From assembly GCA_018135685.1 (NCBI GenBank), contig JAENPR010000110.1:930001-994000 (forward strand): 64,000 nt of DNA, read 5' to 3'. Both the position numbers and the translations under genes were made by a program. The stretch comes from Themeda triandra (taxonomy: Eukaryota; Streptophyta; Magnoliopsida; Poales; Poaceae). Below the pieces are notes generated by a model. The model saw only the letters and a program-made list of their open reading frames with translations, did no database searches and was not told the DNA's origin. Positions 22,601 to 32,200 of the stretch are shown here, piece by piece. Numbering within the stretch: the stretch's first letter is position 1; each line of letters begins with the position of its first letter.

Positions 22601-22889
22601 GAAGTCAACTTTGAAGGATTATGGCATCAATTTCAAGAATGTGCCATTATTTTGTGATAATGAGAGTGCAATCAAGATGACACAAAACCCGGTTCAACAT
22701 GGAAGAACAAAGCACATTGACATAAGGCATCATTTCATTAGAGATCATCAACAAAAGGGTGACATTTCCATTGAAAGTGTGGGTACCGATGATCAACTTG
22801 CCGATATCCTCATCAAGCCACTTGATGAAAGAAGGTTTTGCAAGCTAAGGAATGAGTTGAACATTCTTGACTTCTTAAACATGTGTTGA
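19692..22889 (+). CDS. pol: Sirevirus pol: protease, integrase, reverse transcriptase, RNase H (1065 codons)
   Basis: The copia order is clear. The protease active site DSG is at residues 13-15 (WIIDSGCSQHMTG). The GAG-pre-integrase/zinc region starts LWHRRLGH at about 142, with CSACQAGK after it. The integrase catalytic triad is D209, D272, E308 with 35 residues between the last two. Reverse transcriptase has the YVDD box at 749-752. RNase H includes SDSDYGG (D913) and STAEAEY. There are no internal stops, so it may still be functional. It has no usable initiator: the frame opens directly after an in-frame TAG at 19689 and the first codon is GTG. Translation must follow splicing, readthrough with a frame change, or another recoding event. 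The TTGCTTGTAG just before it looks like a splice acceptor. Confidence 0.9.
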   Translation: MNYKAGGRHWIIDSGCSQHMTGTSRMFDSIEKNDSGIESITFGNNKKDKVVGLGKIAISNDMSISNVMLVESLDFNLLSVAQICDRGYKCIFGANDVEVVSLDGSNLVFKGFRYENLYLVDFNTSEASLTTCLISKSSLGWLWHRRLGHVGMKQLKKLTQHNLVEGLKDVVFEKDKLCSACQAGKQVGNSHPKKSIMSTCKAFELLHMDLFGPTTYTSIGGNKYGFVIVDDFTRFTWVFFLSDKSEVYDTFKTFLTRVHNEFDMRIKKVRSDNGSEFKNTRMEELCDHYGIGHQFSAKYTPQSNGLVERKNRTLLDMARSMLHEYNVSQSFWDEAINTACYYINRLYCHTLLEKTPYELLHGRKPNIGYFRVFGCKCYILRKGTRLGKFEKRCDEGFLLGYSTTSKAYRVWNNSSGIREEVHDVQFDETNGSQDEDENLEDVGGTQLVEAMKNMDIGDIRAKQVVDVQDDKDEVLNSPLRQASNAQVQDHGASSSNEDKSSDQPSSSNQVQVLQPQHVARDHPIDSIIGDIRSGVQTRSRVAMICEFASFVSTKEPKKIEEALNDADWTMAMQEELNNFTRNDVWELVERPEDHNVIGTKWVFKNKQDQDGVVIRNKARLVAQGYTQVEGLDYDETYAPVARLEAIRILLAYACAHNIKLYQMDVKSAFLNGIINELVYVEQPPGFEDEKRPNHVYKLKKALYGLKQAPRAWYERLKTFLHSKGFIMGKVDTTLFTKKIGNDLFIVQIYVDDIIFGSTNQAYCEEFGEMMGNEFDMSMIGELSYFLGLQVKQLKNGTFVSQGKYIRDMLKKFGMQDAKPISTPMGTNGNLDSDHDGNMVNQKEYRSLIGSLLYVTASRPDVMFSVCMCARYQASPRESHLTAAKRILRYLKQTRDVGLWYPKGSKFELIGYSDSDYGGCKINRKSTSGTCQLLGRSLVSWSSKKQNSVAISTAEAEYVSAGSCCAQLLWMKSTLKDYGINFKNVPLFCDNESAIKMTQNPVQHGRTKHIDIRHHFIRDHQQKGDISIESVGTDDQLADILIKPLDERRFCKLRNELNILDFLNMC

Positions 22890-23965
22890 ATGCACCCCAC
22901 CACTACTTGACATGCCTCTCCTTCGACAAAGCAAGGTACCATTGGTTGACATGTCATTCATTCTTAGGATTATACTTGTGGTAGCACATGTAGACATACA
23001 AGGTGCATTTGGAGCATTCATGATAAATAAAATGTGTTTGATGTATATATGTTTACCACTATTGCTTCTTTGCTTTGCTTGATCTAGTGGTGACATATGA
23101 CATGTTTGTGGGCTTGCAATCCTAGTGTTGAATCTAGAATATTTGCTACAAGTGTTTAATTCAACATAGGCAAGATAACCCTTGTCATGAGGTGTGAAGA
23201 AGCTTGCCTTTGGTTCAAACCGAATTAAATGTCTTTGGCAAGTGGTCTAGATTGAACCAAATTTGACTAAAGTTTTGTTTACTCCATCAAAGTCCTTTTC
23301 TCTCCACAATTTGATCCCATTTTTAGGCAATTGTTGACAAAGGGGGAGAGAAAAAGATGATTGAACATGATAAAGGGGTAAATAAAATTTTGATGCACAC
23401 AAGAAGGGGAGCAAGCTCATGAACAAAGTTGTTGCATTTGTTTGTGCATTCTCATATGACTTGCTCATGGCACCTAGTTTTAAAGTTTTATACAAGTAGT
23501 GTCTCCTTGCTTGTGTGGTGCAATGCTAGTATAGAACTTGATTGATGAAATGATCTACTAGCATGCATAGGTTGTAACTAGACTCCCCTTGCTTTACAAG
23601 TGGTTCAAGAACTTTGCTTATAATGTTGATCTCAAGGGGTTCTTGAGTTTTTGATGGATGTCTAGTTACTTCATGGTGCTAAGGATGGTGTAAATTGCAA
23701 CTCCGATTGATATCACGCTTCAAAGGTCCATTTCTTACACCTTAGCATCATTTTGGTAGAATTACTCTCCCCACAATCTTATCCATGCATATGTGCAAAG
23801 CTTCAAATCCAAACTCTATGCACATATGTAGGGGGAGCAATACTACCAAAACCGAACTTGCTATAGTTGTCCAAATTTCTCTTGTGAGCTTAATGATTGG
23901 ACAAGTATGACAAGTTCAAAATCTTTATTATAAAATCATCTTTGTTGAGGTTGTCATCAATTACC
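22890..23965 (+). other. pol-3' LTR spacer with extra polypurine-like tracts
   Basis: This 1.1 kb has no ORF above about 80 codons and no env-like gene. AGGGGGAG-type tracts lie at 23338-23356 and 23829-23838, with a weaker one at 23401-23410, besides the terminal one. Repeated tracts are a known Sirevirus trait. Confidence 0.65.
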
Positions 23966-23979
23966 AAAAAGGGGGAGAT
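23966..23979 (+). other. polypurine tract of element A
   Basis: AAAAAGGGGGAGAT abuts the 3' LTR start and would prime plus-strand DNA synthesis. Confidence 0.9.
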
Positions 23980-26197
23980 TGAAAGTCCCTAGTTTGGTTT
24001 TGGCTAATTGATGAAACCTAGGACTAACCTTGTTTATCTAAGTGGTTGATTTAGATAAAGGTTGTCCACATGATGAGCTTAATGCATATGAAGCATGACA
24101 CATGTCATGTGATCAAAGATGAAGATCAAGACGATGCCTGGCTCCATGGACCGGTGTTGAAGGTGAAGGGCTAGTCGAGGCTTCGGAGTGAAGGACCATG
24201 CGATGGTGAAGCTCGGGCAAGACTAGACGCCGATGGACCGATGCACGGTGAAGGGCAAGTGAAGTCGAGGTCGATGGATCGAGACGGTCACATGATGGTG
24301 TGAAGTGTTCATATCATTTGGAGGAACAAAATAGGCTCAAGGCAAAGGTATAACCGATAGGGCCATTTTGTTTTGCACTCAAGACACCATAGAGGGTGTG
24401 AGTGGTTTAGGTTCGATAGCCGCACTATTAAGAGGGGAAGTCTTATCGGCTATTCGACGCACGGGTGCCACTAGGTGAATTCTTGAAGTGCATTGCATGT
24501 AGGGCCTAGTGAGCTAACCTAACCTTTGGGAAATGTTTGTGAAAAGCTAACACACAAGCACATGGAGATGTACACTTGGTGGTGTTGGCACATTTACAAA
24601 GGTGGCATTTGGACGCGCTGTGGTTTGCAGGGTAGAGATGGGTTTGGGTCCCTCTCTTCCTCCCGCCGAGCCTGTGAGGCGGGATTCGGCGCTCTCGGGA
24701 AAAATGGATGCATATTTTTCTATTGCGCTGGATGCGAAATTTGGTTGAAATCATTCTATCTCTGTTGATCAAGTTAGTATACTTGTTGGATAGCATGTTG
24801 GAGAAGTTGGTGTCATGACACGGCGACGAAAAGACGGAGGCTGCGCCTAGCAGAGGCGCCGGACGCTGGGCGGACGCGTCCGGCGGGCGGCGGACGCCGA
24901 CCAGAAAGTTTCTGGTTTTCGGCCGTTCGGCCGGGCGTCGGGCCGGACGCGGGCCGGACGCGCGCGGCGGACGCATAGCGGTTACTGTGCTGCGTCCGGT
25001 GCGTGTTGCGGCTCGGCGCGGAGCAGGGGTTCTGACAGAAGGCGGCGGACGCCGCGCCGGACGCCGACGTGGCGGCACGTGGTTGGCCGCGGCGCCAACG
25101 GTCGTCTGGGGCGCGCGCGCGGGCTGAGGCGCCGGACGCGTCCGGCGCAGTGAATTTGCGCCCCCAAGGGGGTAACGGCTAGTTTGAAGTGTTGGGTCTA
25201 TAAATAGATGGGAGGCCAGGCTTGGCTCGCTCTCTTGGCTCACCCAACTCATTCATTCATCCTTTGAGCTGAAGAAACACTCTTCCTCTCATCTCTCTTG
25301 CTTGATTGTGAATCCAAAGTGAGATTGAGAGATCACCTAGTGCATTGCATTGCTTGAGGGCATCTAGTGGCACTTGTGGGTGGTTTCGCGGTGGATTTCT
25401 TGTTACTCTTGGAGAGTACCGCTCCTAGCCGGCTTGGAGATTGTTGAAGGCGTTGGCAAGAGAAGGTGATTGTTCTTGGCCACCTCCGGTTGCTTGTGAG
25501 AGGTTTGAGCTCACCTCGTGGGGATCACGAAGAGCATCCTAGTGGATTGCGCATGTCGTTGAGTACCTCGCTTGAGAGTGGGTCTTGCGGTGCCTTGCGG
25601 GGCGAGCCTTGAGGGGCTAGTGACTTGAGGGTCACACCGAAGAACCATCTAGGTGTTGGTCGACACAACCGGTGACATAGCTTGGCGGTGCCCAAGTGAA
25701 CACCGGGTGAACAAAAACAATTGTGTTCATCCTTGTCTCTCGGTGATTGGTTGTCATCGATTGTGTGTTGCCGATTGTGATCGATTGCTCGTTCTCTTGG
25801 TGATTGGCAACCTCGACTCGACGCGTCGGTATAACAAGTCTCATCCTCTCTTGTATTACTTTGATTACATTCTTGCAAAGTAGAATTGCTTGCGTGGTCG
25901 GTCGGGAACCACATCTTGTGTAGACTAAATCCCGTGGGTAGAATTGCTTGTGTGGTCGGTCGGGAACCACTTCTTGTGTAGACTAAATCCCGTGGGTAGA
26001 ACTCTTGATCACTAGTGGTAGCTTTTGTGTGTACTAGTGATCACCTACTAGAATTGCTTGGATAGGAGGCTTGCAACATCTAGTAGGCTAAGCAAAACTT
26101 GCTTTCCGCCGTTTGTGTATCTAACGAAGTTTGCTTAGTGAGTTTGTAGAAATTTTTATAGGCTATTCACCCCCCTCTAGCCATCTAGGACCTTACA
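23980..26197 (+). repeat. 3' LTR of Sirevirus-like element A, 2218 bp
   Basis: Same ends as the 5' LTR. It carries a 61 bp segment absent from the 5' copy (about 24677-24737) and lacks one 23 bp GC unit near 25145. Confidence 0.95.
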
Positions 26198-26202
26198 ACG
26201 TG
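26198..26202. repeat. target site duplication ACGTG (right)
   Basis: It follows the 3' LTR end ACCTTACA and matches 15396-15400. Confidence 0.9.
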
Positions 26203-26781
26203 GTGTCTAGGTTAGAAACTACCTTCGTTTGCCTCGTAGTCCACGGTTGAGGTGGTAGGCGGCAGGTGGTGACAGCCCTGTCCGTCCCTTGTAATCCCCC
26301 ACGTCCGGCTACGGCGTAGAGCTACAGGCCGGCATCACTTGGCAGACCAGGTGCGATCCGGTGCCCGAAGTAAGAAGTGTGGCAACGAGTTTAGCCATCT
26401 CTTAGGCCCATTACCCTAGAAAACCTCATTACCTAAGCTATCCTACTCCATCTCTGGGAAACCTCTGTTTAGAATTAACTCACAAGCCGTTCTTCGTGAA
26501 AGAAATACGATACCCGATTACTCACCGGGTGAAGTGCTATAACGGTTATTTCCGTGCGCTTGCGGATTTGGCTGCACACGCTAAGAAACGCCAACAGTCT
26601 CTATTCCGTCTTACGTGAGATGAAAGAGAGGGGTGGCGTCTACAAGATCAACTGGTCATGAGGGAAAGCAAACTCATGGTAGAGGAGGGGTCGGGCTCAG
26701 ATTGGAAAAGAGAGCCCCTGTTACTGTAGCGTCGCTACAGTAACTTTAGTTTTCTTCTTTATTTATTTTTGGAGCGTTACA
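26203..26781 (-). repeat. right portion of the chromovirus 3' LTR
   Basis: On the minus strand it begins TGTAACGCTCC, next to a purine tract, and soon contains the inverted motif TTACTGTAGCGACGCTACAGTAA. It continues on the far side of the Sirevirus. No second LTR of this element is in the window. Confidence 0.6.
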
Positions 26782-26811
26782 ATCCCCCCCCCCCAAAAAA
26801 AAAAAAAAAAA
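26782..26811 (-). other. polypurine tract of the truncated chromovirus
   Basis: The minus strand has a long A/T homopolymer then about eleven G directly before the LTR start. The homopolymers are longer than usual and may have grown by slippage. Confidence 0.6.
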
Positions 26812-26971
26812 GAATTTGTCCCCGAATTCTACCATATCTACAATAAAAACCGACGAAAAGGTAAACTGCATTGAACGCATAGGACTCATCGGTGTCGAAG
26901 AGTTCAGGATACTCCTTACGCATCTCCTTCTCAAGCTCCCAAGTTGCCTCACATTTAGGCTGATTCGACAA
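26812..26971 (-). pseudogene. 3' end of chromovirus pol with chromodomain remnant
   Basis: The minus-strand translation contains SNQPKCEATWELEKEM then KEYPELFD. This is the C-terminal part of a chromodomain of Tekay/Del-type Ty3/gypsy elements, which targets integration to chromatin. Everything upstream (gag to integrase) is missing; the similarity stops at about 26971, so the element is a deletion remnant. Confidence 0.75.
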
Positions 26972-27316
26972 TAAAGAAAAGGGTTATCCCTTATCTCCTC
27001 CCTCCCTCCTGCTCCTCCCACGCGTGCCGCCCCCCCTCCTCCCACACCGGCACGCGCCTTGCCACCCGCCGCGGCCGCCGCCACCGCCCACAGGCACCAC
27101 CCACGGCTGCCACGTGCACCCCTGTGCACAACTTGTTATACTATATTTATGTGCATAATGAATTGAAAGTTTTAGATGCTTTTAAAAAACCATTAAATGA
27201 ATACCCATTGCTATATCCTACTATAGTTTTTTATAGATTTTGATGAAGGAGGCCACAATAAATAGCTTAGCCCGCTACTTTTGAAACCTTAGGCACCTAG
27301 CTCTCTTCAAGGACTA
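26972..27316. other. intergenic, no gene
   Basis: A C-rich stretch (26990-27125) is followed by AT-rich DNA. I see no coding or transposon signal. Confidence 0.5.
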
Positions 27317-27654
27317 CTCCCTCCGTCCCAAAATTATTGACGTTCTACAATTTTCAAGAAAGTTTCTGAAAGAACGACGTTTTAGCTTCTGCTCCTAGCT
27401 GGTGCCTACTTCTGCCGTATACCAGAGTACAACATCCGTCCATCAATCACCTCATGTCGTCCACTACAGGAATAAAAAAGTGAAACAAACCAATGGTGTG
27501 GCGAGGGCTCCCAACGAGAGCGCTGCTCTCAAGCTGCATGCTGCACGTGTCGCTGTCAGGCAAGATTCCCGTGTAGGGGTTTTAGAGTCTTTTCGTGTTT
27601 ACCTTAGTCTCTGTGGCAGTTCGTAGGATGTCTTTTAATTTGGGACAGAGGGAG
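27317..27654. mobile_element. Stowaway-type MITE, 338 bp
   Basis: The terminal inverted repeats start CTCCCTCCGTCCCAAA on the left. The right end, GGGACAGAGGGAG, is its imperfect complement over about 32 bp. TA flanks the left side; the right TA is mutated to AG. This terminus is typical of Tc1/mariner-derived Stowaway MITEs of grasses. It lies about 240 bp downstream of WRKY gene 1. Confidence 0.85.
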
Positions 27655-27893
27655 AGTGCTTCAGCAATTAAGCACCAGCAAACAAAAACATAAGGTGCCG
27701 GCCATTATACATCAAATTGTTGTTGTTTTATATCTCATACGTTGATCCTATTTTACATCTCATTACATAAACAGCTAAATGATCTTTCTCTACAAAACTC
27801 TACATTATTGGCACTACTAAAAAAAGGAAGATCCAACTATATACTTCCATAAATCCGGTCGATTAGCAAGGTTGCGGAGGTAGTTAGCTAGTA

Positions 27894-29033
27894 CTAGTAG
27901 TCCATGAAGAAGCTATCGCACTGGAGGAACCGGTCGAGGTCGTGGAGAGGGTCATCTTCAGCTGCCATCTGCGCCGCCATGTCCGCAGAATACCCATGAT
28001 CCCACCAGCTGGTCTCGCCGGAGATGCACGAACCAGAAGCTGAAGGGATGTCGCCATCGACAGGAGAGTCGTGGTGATCTCTTAAAGCACCACAGACAAA
28101 CTGCTGCTCCATACAAGTAGCAAACAGCAGCCCTTGCTGGCACTGTGGAATTTGTTCACAAGGAAAACAGGCAGAAGGCTGGAGGTCCATCAGAGCAGGC
28201 AGCAGCAGCGGTGGTTCTTCTTGCTTCATGTTCATGGCAGCTGCTGCTGCAGCATGCCCAGTTGACCGAGCATTGGTCGTCGTCATCGTCGTCAGTCCCT
28301 TGCTGCTACCGTTGCCGTTGCAGGTGTGGTCATTGTTGTAGATGACGTGGAACATGGGCGGATCGCTGTTGTTGTTGTCCATCTGCTGGACGTGCTTGGT
28401 GGCCGGGCAGCCGGTGTTGTCCTTGTAGGTGCACCGGAAGTAGCTCCTCGTATGGCCGGCGCCGTTGATCTTCTTCTCGCCGTATTTCCTCCACTCGTAG
28501 CCGTCGTCGTAGGGCACGGCGGTTGCCATCTTCCATGACGGCGACGAGGTCTTCTTCGTCTTCCCTTCCATTGCTACTGATGATCTGTAGTTTCAATTAT
28601 TGGAAGCAACAGTCGATCAGAGATTGAACGAAGAGGTACGAGTTCAATAATATTGTAGAGAGAACTGAGGTCGATCCAGCAGTGGAGCATGCACACACCT
28701 TCTTCTTTTGGCGCCTCTTGTTGCCGTGATGGGTGCTATGGCGGCTTGGGAATCGGCAGACGCCGGGCTGGGTGGCGACGGCGAGAGCTGATGAGGCTCG
28801 GCTTTGACGACGACGCTTATTGGTGTCACTGGAGGCTGCTGCTTCATGACGGAGAGGGCAACGTTCAAAGCTCGCAGGGCCTTGCCGAGGAGGCTCTGTG
28901 CCAGCTGGGTCGTCGTTGACGGTGGCAGGTGCTGCGGCGAGTGGAGGAGGAGGAGAGGCTGCTGGAGCTTGATGAGCTCGTACACCTGCGCCACCTCCCT
29001 CACCGCAGCTTCACGGTTCGCCACGCAAGCCAT
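27894..29033 (-). CDS. group III WRKY transcription factor 1, WRKYGEK variant (predicted 341 aa)
   Basis: A predicted nuclear DNA-binding regulator recognising W-box promoters. Model: exon 1 29033-28699, exon 2 28584-27894, joined in phase 2 (AAG/GTGTGT donor, CTACAG acceptor). The start MACVANREAAV was chosen because a TATA box lies about 95 bp upstream and because group III proteins usually begin with a helix of this kind; an ATG at 29110 sits too near the TATA. Order: N-terminal helical region, basic AKRRR at about 108-112, WRKYGEK at 143-149, then a C-X7-C-X26-H-X-C zinc finger (C163, C171, H198, C200). The Gln in WRKYGQK is Glu, which is known to alter W-box affinity. The second intron usual inside the WRKY domain is absent here. 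The C-terminal tail is acidic and aromatic, a possible activation region. Confidence 0.85.
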
Positions 29034-29125
29034 GGACTGGACCTCTTCTTCTTGTTGGTGGATATATGGATGCAGCGCGAGGGCGAATGTAAGTTCACTC
29101 ATCCGCATGGCAGCTCTCGACGAGC

Positions 29126-29133
29126 TTATATAT
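29126..29133 (-). promoter_or_regulatory. TATA box of WRKY gene 1
   Basis: The minus strand reads ATATATAAG, 93-100 bp upstream of the chosen ATG. This would give a leader of about 60-70 bases. A retroposon tail sits just upstream. Confidence 0.6.
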
Positions 29134-29144
29134 GCAGTGCAGAT

Positions 29145-29275
29145 GCGGCCTCCAGGTTTTTTTTTTTCGCGAGCAGGCAAATATGCCTGTATTTCATTAA
29201 GAGGAACGGAATGGTCGTAAGACCTACAACAAGGCTTAGGATGATGGTGGCGAGAAGCCATCAGCGGCCTCCAGG
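29145..29275 (-). mobile_element. non-LTR retroposon tail with 12 bp target duplication
   Basis: GCGGCCTCCAGG occurs at 29145-29156 and 29264-29275. Between them, the minus strand holds about 107 bp ending in a poly-A of about 13. The tail has an inverted repeat (AGGCATATTTGCCT). This is the mark of a 5'-truncated LINE or a SINE. It landed about 25 bp upstream of the WRKY gene 1 TATA box. Confidence 0.7.
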
Positions 29276-32200
29276 TGTGGTGTGGCCATGTGGGTGGTGG
29301 GCGAGACCAGACGACTACCAGAGCGCGTGGAATTCGACGATAGCAATCCATGGACAGATTGATGGTCGTTGAGCAGGGAGCAGGTGAGCTCACTAAAGTA
29401 TGGTTCAGAATTTCAGATGGTGGATTGTGGAGCCTAGCTAGCCTCCAGCAGGGCAGGCACTGATAGTCCAAGAAGATGCCCGGAAGGCCGGAACGACTAA
29501 GGTAAACTCCTCTAAAACTGAAATAAACCTTTAACTTCATCGTTCTAGCTCTTACATCAGCATTCAGCAACTTTAGTATTTGCTACGCATTCAGAGCAAA
29601 TTCAGTCATAGCTACTTGTATTAACCACAAATTTCTGCTGGTCCTTCCTCATCACTCATCAGTGTTGACAACGCGTCTGCATGCGCAGTCAGTCAACAAG
29701 TGCAATGGATTGGGCTGATCCGTCTCCGAGCAGGTCAGGTGCACACTTAACCCAAGATTGTGCACCTGACCCAAGCTTGTCTTGTACACTTAACCCAAGT
29801 ACACAAGCTTGTACACTGCATATACATACCCTAATAACCCAAGTTTGAGCAGCAGAAACGAATTAAATTAACGGTTGTTAATTGCAACTAATACAGCCAA
29901 CGCCCTGCGCACGCATGCTGATAATTAAGCAGGGCGAAATCATACGAGTCAGAATTAGACCATGGTTGTACATGGCTAGCTAATAGGGTTTATCCATCAG
30001 TACTATATTCACGATTAAGGTTTAGTATTATATGAGTATTATTATATATCTGATATATATACCTGAGTAAACATTGCAACTGATGACCAAAACGTGTTAC
30101 ACGTACAACAGCTATATATAGCTTTAACAATCTTGTCTGACCAGGTTGGGATGTAATGAAATGGCGACTTGCACGTAGTAAAGAAGCAGCTAGCGCGTGA
30201 TGATGATGGGTACGTGCCGTCTATGAAGAAACACTATACCACCAACTTGCTCCGTATCCTATACTTTCATAGTTAGCTGCATTACGTATGGAAGGAGTAT
30301 AATACTGCAACCAAGCCGTTCTGTCACGTGTCACTATTGTTCTACTTGGGCTCTTAGACCCTTTTTTTTTGGGCAAAGCATGGTACAATGCAGACACTCA
30401 TACATGTGTGCATATTTACATACCTTACAAAGTATGAATCCATATACATTGTGTCTCTATGAGCATCGAAACACTAAGACTCCGATGGTAGATCTTAAGG
30501 TATATTGACGAAATTAACATAGGGGCCTCGTTATTGATGGGCACATCGTCTACTAATAATTACTACGGAGTAGCTAGTTTAAGATAAAATGCATGAGCCA
30601 TATGATGGTGGAACGTTGACGACGACCACACGAGTAGCGGTAGCTAGCTAGCCCCTGCCCGCAGGTTCGTCGATCGTCGAATCCTGCTAGATTTGCCCCT
30701 CACCTTTACAATTTGTTGCCTCGCCTTTGTCGCCTCGGCTTTCCAATTCTTTTAATTTTTTTTTCGCATGTGTACTTGCTTTCCACACGTACGCGGTGTA
30801 GTACATCAGCACCCCTAGCTATCCTGTCTGTCCTCGTACATTCCGTGCAAATTTATGCATGTGCCTATATATGTGGATTGACGACAAACGACTGAATACA
30901 TAATGCATTGAGTGATGATGACTCCATCCAACAAGTTGCCTATACAAAATTTGAATTCGAATTCAAAACTGAAATCCGTGTGCACGCATGTGCCATCAAT
31001 ATACATATATATACATATAAATTTTTAAAGCTTCTTTCTTCTTTTGACGAGAGCAAAAAATAATTAATTAAACATCAAACAAATATTAATATATGCATGA
31101 TGCTTTCAGGTGGAGTGGCGAGCGCTAGACCGACGACCTTTGATAGCTATACTACTGCTGTGTGTTAATTGCTATCTGCAACGCAAGTGGATACATAAAC
31201 TAGTTAGGGTTTGCTAGTTTATATATGTCCACTAGCGCGCAGTGCAGTGATGTGTGGCCCCTTCACTCGCTCATATATCAATCATGGTGCAGCGTGCGTT
31301 CACATGTGAAAGAGAGACTGGTCATATGCATGTCAATTGCCAAAATGGCGCCGGTCACAAAGACACCTATATCTGGACGTACGGTGATGAACTATATAGA
31401 GATCACCTACTGGGGTGCATGTATCTCTACAAGCAACATGAAACCAGACGGCCGGTATGAAAACTGACCTACTACTATACTAGGTGCCAACAGTTAATTA
31501 AGCTAATAACTAAGAATAGTGCATTAGCAGGCTTTTCTATGTAAATGTCTGGAAAATATAGAATTTACCAGTGACGTTTATAATTTCACAAAAGCACAAA
31601 GGGTATGTATCTTTTTTCAAAAATCAAATTCCAAATGACTAGTCAAATAGTTTCACACAGAGTGATTTTGGGTCGCCAAATGAACGTTATTTACAACATG
31701 AAACATCATCCAAAATGTTTATATCAGAGGTTATATCCCACATGCATGCATGCTCTTAAAGATTTGTGCCAAGTTCAATTTATCTTACTTTATTTTATTG
31801 ACCAAATTATATAACAAAAATTGATCAGTACTACCAAATAAATACAATTATACCCATTTTCATGTAATTTTGATCAGAGTTAAAAAAATCTAACATACTT
31901 GGTGAAACACAATATAATCTTCTAACTTTAAAACTAGACAAAGTATCCATCTAAAATAGGCTAGAGCGATTTTTATGATGGTTTTGGCTGATGTGGCACA
32001 TATTTTGGCTGATGTGGCACATTTGTGTCACATTGGCTCCATGTGTCCTTGGTTTTTTTTTTTTTAGCCATGTCACTTTGTTGAATACTTGGGCTCCCAA
32101 AGATCTCAAATCAGATTATGGATCGTGTTGAGACATACAATTTCATAATTAGAAACTAAAAATTAAACAAATATTTGGACATCTAAACAATCTCATATAA

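Larger units (their letters stand above)
15401..26197 (+). mobile_element. Sirevirus-like Ty1/copia retrotransposon, near intact
   Basis: The 10.8 kb element has matching LTRs, a 5 bp target duplication, a primer-binding site, a gag ORF, a pol ORF in the copia order (protease, integrase, reverse transcriptase, RNase H) and a polypurine tract. Several features point to the Sirevirus (SIRE/Maximus) lineage: a long gag, LTRs above 2 kb with a GC-rich array of palindromic motifs, and several polypurine-like tracts between pol and the 3' LTR. No env-like third ORF is visible. By eye I count roughly twenty single-base differences and two larger indels between the LTRs, so the insertion is fairly young. 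Confidence 0.9.

Noticed and set aside
26746..27129. Gly/Ala-rich minus-strand frame
   Set aside because: It is produced by C-rich DNA and the poly-C/poly-A tract. The true remnant there is the chromodomain in another frame.
28644..29570. 308-codon reading of the WRKY gene 1 first exon region
   Set aside because: It reads through the TATA box and the retroposon upstream and into the intron downstream. Only 28699-29033 is accepted as exon 1.
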